NCBI GenBank assembly: GCA_036939975.1
Contig: JALLPB010000650.1
Coordinates: 1 to 13,949 of the forward strand
Direction of reading: 5' to 3'
DNA length: 13,949 nt
DNA from: Cyclostephanos tholiformis
Taxonomy: Eukaryota; Bacillariophyta; Thalassiosirophyceae; Thalassiosirales; Thalassiosiraceae
A program made the position numbers and the translations under genes. Within the stretch, counting starts at the first letter, position 1. Every line of letters starts with the position of its first letter. The notes under the pieces were generated by a model. It saw nothing but the letters and a program-made list of their open reading frames with translations, did no database searches and was not told the DNA's origin. Below, piece after piece: positions 8,714 to 13,949 of the stretch.

Positions 8714-9121
8714 CCTGCCCGATGCAACTTCGAAGCCAAACGCCTCTCCGATACGTGATTATAAGTGATGTAGAAACAAGAGTGAAGAAGATTTGCCGCT
8801 GCCGCCGAGCGTGGTGAGATGATTTTGTTCCTGAGAGATGATCCGTCAGAGGTTTCTGTGATTTTTTGCTACTTCACAAATTAATAATCGTATCGTATGT
8901 GTGTGTAAAAAATCGAAGAGTTGCTAAAAAATAATGGAAAGTACTAAACGAATCACATGTTTTGAGGCCAGTTAGATTATTCTATCAATTATTTTTTCTA
9001 TTTGAGTATGACATGACGACGGAGTAAGACATGTGCTGTGGTGCCGTTGCAATGAGGCGTGATGGATCTCGAGACATCTTACTTTTTTTCATCGCATCTG
9101 AGAGCTTACGATATGGTACAC
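8714..9121. other. Intergenic region: COX11 promoter and SUN-VOC 3' end
   Basis: This gap lies between two minus-strand genes. The part next to 8714 should carry the COX11 5' UTR and promoter, and the part next to 9121 the 3' UTR of the SUN-VOC gene. The region falls back to AT-rich composition around 8860-9005. No gene, RNA or clear core-promoter motif was found. Confidence 0.5.
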
Positions 9122-12100
9122 TCATGGCATTAGACCTGCTTTTTCGTCAAGACTACTTTTTGCCTTATCTCCAATCGGTCTGCCCTTCAGCTCGATCACA
9201 TTCCCCTCAGGGTCGCGGAGGTACAAATATGGGCCGACTCCGTCTGCTCCCAACCGTGTGTCCCCAGCCGTCGTCCGTCTTACAATGTCGACGTTCATGT
9301 TCTCAAAATAATCAAGGAGTCTATGCCTGTCAAAAGGGTCTATGCGAAGACACAGGTGATCCAATGTCGATGCTACGGGCGAAAAATTCACGTCGACAAT
9401 CTTCTCTCCACCGTCAAGTCCTGCTCCCCCAGCGTGCATGCGCGCTACAGCGTCGCACCCCCCGTCGGTCAAACGCCTGGTATCATAACATAGCAGATCG
9501 ATATAGCAGGATCCCGCACGCAAATGTGTAAGCGCGCCACCAAAACGACCTACGTGATCGTCTAGGGGCTCGTCGATTGAACATCCCAGGATGCGGTGGT
9601 AGAAATCGAACATGACGGGGAAATTCCGACAGCGAATGACCACGTGCTCAATATGACTGAGACGGAATGGAGGCCTCAACGAGGACGTCGTCAAGGGGGA
9701 AGTAATGTGCAGGGATTCAGATGGATCGGGAAGCGACGCGGGGTCAGTCCCTTGGAAGTTCACCCACTGGGCGGCCTCCTTCTTTAGTAAATTGTTTTCT
9801 GCAATGAGCTCTCGGACCACATCATTCGCTGCTATGAGCTCTGGGGGCAAATTATTCTCTGCAGTGATCTCTTGGATCTGGCAGATGTGCCTGGTTCTGC
9901 GATTTCTATCGTTCTTCTTAGGATTAGAATTGTAGCTCATGCGGCCCACCAACTGTGCTGATGTTGACTCTCCGATTGCCTTGAAACCATTGTTCCGAAT
10001 CGTCTTGTCTCCTGGACCACTGACCTTGTTTCGTTGAGTAATGCGCCGAAGGAGGAGAAGACAAATAGCGAGACTAGCAGCGCAAAAAATATTTGAGCGT
10101 TCTTGTATTTTAGTTGCACTGGCAATTTGATGCATCATTGCTGTAAAAGTTGATGGGAAAACTGATGATCTGCCAAACGACGATGGACTTAAATGACCAT
10201 TTGTTCTCATAACTGATACAAAATCGTCTCGTTCAAGACTGGACAATCTCTGATTGAAATTTTCTTGAATAGAGTCAAGATCTTTCACCACATCCAAAAA
10301 CATTGCATCATAGCATGTTTTCAGAGCAGATATGAATTGTTCATACTGATGCTGAGTGATTTGCACCGACTTAATTTCACTAGTGATCTTGGTGAAGATC
10401 GGCTCCATCTTCGCCCCACCACCCACTGAGCCTGCACTCCCCGCATGAACGGACAATGTCTTTGACTTAAACGCCTGAAATTCTAGGTCTTGAATGCATG
10501 ATGCATGGGGGAAACGACGAGACAATTTCGCGTATAGCTCTCCGGTAGATTTTTCTATCCCACTCCTTTCTTTGCCATCTTTCTCACTGTCTGTAAGTAC
10601 TTCATGCACTATCGGACCACTATCTGCTTCCGCTCTGGAATCAACTTTTGGATTGGAAATCCCCTTCTCGGGCTTGGTGCCATTTTTGGCTATGTCTATC
10701 AAAGCGGAGGTTTCTTCACCTTTTAGCTTGGAATAATCTTTTGCGGTTTCATCCGTGGCTTGAGAATGGTTTACATCGTCCATTTGTTTCATTGGAGTCT
10801 CCGCCAAAGCTTTCTTTTCCATTTTTGTGTCGGACGGATGCTTCACAACTTTTCCTTCCTCGTCGCGATCACCCAATTCTATTGGTGCTATGACACTGGG
10901 TACAGTAATACGTAAAGAGTCAAGTTTTTTGACATCAGATGCATCAATCAAAGACTTGACCTCATCAATTGATGAATTGATAAAACCGTTTGCTGGTATG
11001 TATTCTCGTTCGAGATTAATGGGGTCCAACACATTCGACGCAACTTTGTGACGCTCTATATTATCAGAGATTGAAATATAATCGTCCTCCAAGATGTCAT
11101 TATTTGCGTTGGATTCAGCTATTTGAACTTGAGTTTCTTCTCCTTCTACCCCTCGGTGTCCTGCAGCCGCAGCTTCTACTGAATGCTTCACATCCAAATC
11201 GATTTCAGAAAGGAGCTCATCGCATCCTTGAGGTGCCTGCCCGACAAAGGACGACTCCTCCACGCCAATTTCTTTCATTGAAGAAGCCATAGTCTCTTGA
11301 TGTAGTCTGTTACTGTCTTTTCTGCCTTTTTGTTCACCTTCGACCGTTGTTCTTGACACAAATTCACTCTGTACTTCATAATTTACTGTCACAATTGAAG
11401 CATCCTCTGTAGCATCAGCTTCCCTGTTGTTCTGCGTTACTTCTATGCTAGAATCGTCTACAGCAATAATTTCGCTATCTCCTATGACATTCTCGTTCAC
11501 TTTTTCTTCAACCACTTCAGTATCCCCCTCAATCTCCATATTCCCATCCTCCCCACTTAATTTTGCCTCGGATTCTCCTCCGCCCTCTACTGTTGCACCA
11601 TCCTCCAGTTCCGACTCCCAATCCTTCTTTTCACTCTCGATCCACTGCTCGTGAAATCCTTGCAGCATTGTGCTCCCGTGCACTTTTATCTGGCTCAGAG
11701 TGCAATAATGCTCATTCCCATAATGGCTCAAGAAGCGAATTTTGAGATAGCGTGCCCACGTCGGCTCCAGCAGTTCAAACGCCTGTTCTCCACTTTTCGA
11801 GTGGGCCTCATACGTGCCAATGCTGTTCCAATAATCTTCGCTTGGCGTAGGGTATTCCTGACTCGCCAGGACTTGGAATTCTTTCACTCGACTGGAGTAA
11901 CGTTCATAGTTTGATAAAATGATTTGCTTCACCAATATATCCTCTGAGAGACCGATGACTATATACTTCTTATCCATACACGGTGCGATTGAGTACTTGT
12001 CCTTATCTCCCGTGAGGAGATTTGATGATCCCTTGAGTGAGGGAGATTGTTCGAGGATTTGTGCTCCAGCGAGTTTGCTTGCGTAGTCAACGAGTTTTAT

Positions 12101-12787
12101 TTGTCGCGGACCATCTTCTCCGTCGCCTTTGTCTTTGCTTTCAGTTGAGTTGGTGACTATTGGTGTGTCTTCCTTTAGATCCAGAGGGTCTCCAACGTCA
12201 ACATGATCAGACTTGACATGATGAGATTGTGACGATGATGTTGTGTAAGACTCCCCAGTATGACTAAGTTCCTCTACCAATGCGGCATCTCGTACCAACT
12301 CCTCATTAGAAGCTATCTCCGCAACATGTTTTTCTGACACTTTTTGCATGAGCTCTTTGTCCAAAACATCGCCTACGACAAAAGAATTCTGTATTGGTTC
12401 AGTATTTTTTTGTTTCGTTTTTTGTTTGGACTTCACGGGTAAGATTATAGGATCGCCCGCAAAGTTTGGTAGAATGATGAGTTTCTCGGTGCTTTCTCCT
12501 TCGTCTAACACTGTTACACTATCAGCCATGTCACGAGGTGCTGGAGGTGCTTTTTCCTTCTCGCCATGGACAGGCTCATCATATTTATCTTCAACATCGA
12601 CGTGAGATTCATTCGACTTTGAATTATCCACGTCAACATCCGATGTCGCCACTCCTCGGCTTTCTTTATCTGCAGTTGCTGCTCCCTCTGTAGAGTGCAC
12701 AGCTTCATCATCAATGCTACTATGAACAACATCATCAAACGAAGCTCCAGCGGCGTCGCTGCCATTTTTTTCCATAGCTTCAGTCAT
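9122..12787 (-). CDS. SUN domain-TM protein fused to a VOC (glyoxalase-like) domain
   Basis: A single 1221-codon frame. Residues 1-225 are acidic and low-complexity. Residues about 231-375 form a SUN domain of the SUCO/SLP1 type: DYASKLAGAQIL, KYSIAPC, KYIVIGLSEDILVKQIILSN, WARYLKIRFLSHYGNEHYC and IKVHG. An acidic Ser/Thr-rich linker follows to about 745. Residues about 751-857 match the helical segment that precedes the membrane anchor in SUCO proteins, and the anchor is at about 899-914 (NIFCAASLAICLLLLRR). Then come three 10-residue repeats (973-1002) and a VOC domain at about 1043-1204 with HIEHVVIRC, FDFYHRILGC, LDHLCLRIDPFD and YLRDPEGNVIELKG. His1048, His1144 and Glu1199 sit where VOC metal ligands occur. 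SUCO relatives act at the ER membrane. Their usual signal peptide is missing from this start, so an upstream exon is likely. Two separate genes remain possible, with VOC starting at Met950 (9940). Confidence 0.8.
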   Translation of the reverse strand: MTEAMEKNGSDAAGASFDDVVHSSIDDEAVHSTEGAATADKESRGVATSDVDVDNSKSNESHVDVEDKYDEPVHGEKEKAPPAPRDMADSVTVLDEGESTEKLIILPNFAGDPIILPVKSKQKTKQKNTEPIQNSFVVGDVLDKELMQKVSEKHVAEIASNEELVRDAALVEELSHTGESYTTSSSQSHHVKSDHVDVGDPLDLKEDTPIVTNSTESKDKGDGEDGPRQIKLVDYASKLAGAQILEQSPSLKGSSNLLTGDKDKYSIAPCMDKKYIVIGLSEDILVKQIILSNYERYSSRVKEFQVLASQEYPTPSEDYWNSIGTYEAHSKSGEQAFELLEPTWARYLKIRFLSHYGNEHYCTLSQIKVHGSTMLQGFHEQWIESEKKDWESELEDGATVEGGGESEAKLSGEDGNMEIEGDTEVVEEKVNENVIGDSEIIAVDDSSIEVTQNNREADATEDASIVTVNYEVQSEFVSRTTVEGEQKGRKDSNRLHQETMASSMKEIGVEESSFVGQAPQGCDELLSEIDLDVKHSVEAAAAGHRGVEGEETQVQIAESNANNDILEDDYISISDNIERHKVASNVLDPINLEREYIPANGFINSSIDEVKSLIDASDVKKLDSLRITVPSVIAPIELGDRDEEGKVVKHPSDTKMEKKALAETPMKQMDDVNHSQATDETAKDYSKLKGEETSALIDIAKNGTKPEKGISNPKVDSRAEADSGPIVHEVLTDSEKDGKERSGIEKSTGELYAKLSRRFPHASCIQDLEFQAFKSKTLSVHAGSAGSVGGGAKMEPIFTKITSEIKSVQITQHQYEQFISALKTCYDAMFLDVVKDLDSIQENFNQRLSSLERDDFVSVMRTNGHLSPSSFGRSSVFPSTFTAMMHQIASATKIQERSNIFCAASLAICLLLLRRITQRNKVSGPGDKTIRNNGFKAIGESTSAQLVGRMSYNSNPKKNDRNRRTRHICQIQEITAENNLPPELIAANDVVRELIAENNLLKKEAAQWVNFQGTDPASLPDPSESLHITSPLTTSSLRPPFRLSHIEHVVIRCRNFPVMFDFYHRILGCSIDEPLDDHVGRFGGALTHLRAGSCYIDLLCYDTRRLTDGGCDAVARMHAGGAGLDGGEKIVDVNFSPVASTLDHLCLRIDPFDRHRLLDYFENMNVDIVRRTTAGDTRLGADGVGPYLYLRDPEGNVIELKGRPIGDKAKSSLDEKAGLMP
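9782..9871 (-). repeat. Three-unit 30-bp in-frame tandem repeat
   Basis: Three consecutive 30-base units encode EITAENNLPP, ELIAANDVVR and ELIAENNLLK (residues 973-1002). The conserved DNA core TGCxxTGAxCTC recurs at 9800, 9830 and 9860 on the plus strand. The unit lies in the linker between the membrane segment and the VOC domain. A ten-residue period with hydrophobic positions could give a short helix. Confidence 0.85.
9953..10024 (-). other. Possible 72-bp in-frame retained intron
   Basis: In the minus-strand sense AACAAG is followed by GTCAGT (donor at 10024), and the segment ends CACAG at 9953. It holds GAGTCAAC as a rough branch-site candidate. Its length is a multiple of three and it has no stop, so both spliced and unspliced forms would be translatable (loss of residues 922-945). 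The donor is not ideal. It sits exactly between the SUN-TM part and the VOC part. Confidence 0.2.
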
Positions 12788-12840
12788 AATTGAGGAACAA
12801 GGGACTGGGAACCGACCGGTCAGGCTCCCGAGGTCGCTGT

Positions 12841-13001
12841 CTGCAAAAGTCGATTGTTCCAGAAAGACTTATGATCTGATGAGATGATTTATTCGAAGCG
12901 AAGCATCACACATCATAATATCATACTTACCTATTGTACGACATACATACACAGTAGGTGTCGTGTCGGACAGTTACACGTGTACGCAATTTCGTACTTA
13001 C
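12841..13001 (-). other. Predicted intron near the start of the SUN-VOC gene
   Basis: In the minus-strand sense a strong donor GGTAAGTACG begins the intron at 13001 and a good acceptor CGACTTTTGCAG ends it at 12841 (161 bases). The intron contains in-frame stops. Removing it joins 13002-13110 in frame to a 17-codon extension ahead of the ATG at 12787, with a GAC codon split across the junction. A second strong donor, AATAGGTAAGTATG, at 12930 would give a 90-base intron. With it no upstream ATG stays in frame, so the start would be 12787 and the intron would be in the 5' UTR. Confidence 0.45.
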
Positions 13002-13110
13002 CAACAATACGCTGCATAAGAGAATTATGAGAAAGGGTATGGTATCGCTTCATACACCCGCACATCATTTTCTTATCTATTCCTGCGTATGGACCATATT
13101 TAAATAGCAT
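13002..13110 (-). CDS. Putative first exon of the SUN-VOC gene
   Basis: An open segment of 36 codons plus one base runs from ATG at 13110 to the GTAAGT donor and is in phase with the main frame after splicing. Alternative in-frame starts are at 13068, 13065 and 13053. The peptide (MLFKYGPYAG, then KRYHTLSHNS) is basic and not hydrophobic, so it does not supply the signal peptide expected for a SUCO-type protein. The ATG at 13110 overlaps the TATA-like word at 13097-13106. If that is a promoter, a later ATG must be used. Confidence 0.3.
13097..13106 (-). promoter_or_regulatory. TATA-like palindrome
   Basis: TATTTAAATA reads the same on both strands. It lies about 30 bases before the ATGs at 13068 and 13065 in the minus direction, a plausible distance to a transcription start for the SUN-VOC gene. 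It could equally serve the plus-strand pseudogene. The evidence is the motif and its position only. Confidence 0.25.
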
Positions 13111-13260
13111 AGTCGTTTTCTTCTTTCGATCACGATTCTAGCGATATGTGGGTCGGCTATGTTCCAATTAGATGCTGGTAAGTTATGTGAGGTGAGCCTA
13201 ACAAAAGCCCCACTAACAAAACTACTCACAAAAAACGTATGATACGACCAACTCACCACC

Positions 13261-13821
13261 ATGCCTACCCCCAGGAATGCCGCACCGCCCATTGCCTGAA
13301 AGTGCGGCAACTGCACTCACACAAACGAGGGCACCGAGCCTGTACCGTGCTTGGGATGCAGTTCCCTTGAACCCATCCGCTACATGATTTGGAGGAGTCC
13401 GGATGGAGATCCAGCCCCTTCTGCCATCAGCTCCCATGTGAACCGACCAAACCAAATTGCACTCTCCGCTGCTGCCTTTGCTCATGCCCCCATTCCCAAA
13501 GCGAAGCAACGAGCAGACATTGTTACATCATTGATTGGGACGTAAATGGATGTTGTTGGGATCCGTGCCAAAAATAGGGGCAGGTCTTGTCCCCGACATG
13601 ATTGTTGCGGCAACCATGTTGAGCATGGAATGAAGGTTAAGGTCTTGAAGGAGAAGATGAAATATAGAGGGGATGATGAAGATGATGTGTTGGTGGTTTA
13701 TTTGACAAGTGGTGGGGTGGTGGGATGTAAGGTCGGTTTTCTCGGACAGCATCTTGCGACAACAAGGGCGGACGACTACGACAGAGTTATTTTGCATATC
13801 GTCAAGGTCTACACTGATTGA
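13261..13821 (+). pseudogene. Zinc-cluster protein gene with two in-frame stops
   Basis: One frame of 186 codons runs from an ATG in good context (CACCACCATGCC) to the TGA at 13819. It is broken only by TGA at codon 13 (13297) and TAA at codon 95 (13543). After the first stop it encodes KCGNC and later PCLGC, a CX2C-X11-CX2C zinc-ribbon-like cluster at residues 15-33. Residues 110-119 give a second Cys/His cluster, CPRHDCCGNH. Beyond this is an acidic DDEDD patch and a beta-like tail (VLVVYLTSGGVVGCKVGFLG, then HIVKVYTD). Open stretches of 81 and 91 codons in the same frame are hard to explain as chance. I do not recognise the family. It may be a member of a multicopy or mobile-element-related family. 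A split into two short genes is a less likely reading. Confidence 0.5.
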
Positions 13822-13949
13822 TGCACTAGTGTCATAAAATGCAACAAAATGCATCGGAATGAGGGTTGCTGTGTGGGTAAGGTCCTTGGGGATTGTAAAT
13901 GTTTGGAGTTTTAATAACTAACTATAAATCTATACTAAGGTTGCAAATA
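13822..13949. other. Right-edge sequence after the pseudogene
   Basis: Downstream sequence of the broken gene. AAAATGCA occurs twice at about 13837-13855. Nothing else is recognisable. Confidence 0.4.

Noticed and set aside
9031..9531. 166-codon plus-strand frame opposite the VOC domain
   Set aside because: It is antisense to a conserved domain, rich in Arg, Cys and Ser, and shows no recognisable motif.
13222..13509. Minus-strand frames over the zinc-cluster pseudogene, including a hydrophobic one at 13077-13316
   Set aside because: The opposite strand has paired CxxC clusters, a good ATG context and a longer continuous frame, so the minus-strand frames are more likely shadows.
861..13821. 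Idea that the stops in both decayed frames show C-to-T directed mutation
   Set aside because: Every stop codon can be reached from CGA, CAA or CAG by one C-to-T change, so the pattern carries no information without an intact relative for comparison.
1..13949. CRISPR array, tRNA, rRNA or bacterial insertion sequence
   Set aside because: No regularly spaced identical repeats, no tRNA-like T-loop with matching acceptor, no rRNA-like stretch and no transposase domain were found.

Overview
This window is eukaryotic nuclear DNA. It encodes a nuclear COX11 with a mitochondrial presequence, an axonemal dynein assembly factor and an ER-type SUN-domain protein. It also has GTAAGT-type splice donors, long low-complexity protein segments and about 5.6 kb of gene-free, repeat-rich DNA. 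A centric diatom or another flagellate-producing stramenopile or alga fits best: mostly intronless genes, acidic low-complexity tails, and a cilia gene beside ordinary organelle genes. The lineage is an inference from gene content, not a proof.

Layout. Positions 1-5644 hold no convincing intact gene. They start in a (TGA)n microsatellite and contain diverged direct, inverted and tandem repeats, a G-rich strand-asymmetric block (about 3930-4880), and at least two stretches that look like decayed or partial coding DNA (861-1424 and 2830-3141). Positions 5645-7204 (+) encode an LRR plus CS-like protein of the DNAAF11/LRRC6/TilB family. Positions 7604-8713 (-) encode COX11 in a sharply GC-rich block, convergent with DNAAF11. 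Positions 9122-12787 (-) are one uninterrupted 1221-codon reading frame joining a SUCO/SLP1-like SUN domain, a conserved helical segment and a transmembrane segment to a C-terminal glyoxalase-like VOC domain. Upstream of it are two strong splice donors and one acceptor. One pairing gives an in-frame first exon (13002-13110); the other gives a 5' UTR intron. Positions 13261-13821 (+), divergent from the SUN gene, look like a zinc-cluster protein gene broken by two in-frame stops.

The three intact genes do not form one pathway. They cover flagellar dynein preassembly, cytochrome c oxidase copper insertion and an ER membrane protein. The most unusual items are the SUN-TM-VOC fusion with a three-unit 30-bp repeat in its linker, the 189-bp tandem duplication at 5045-5410 whose hairpins keep their pairing through paired base changes, and the fossil coding sequences. 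I did not find a clear new multi-gene system.
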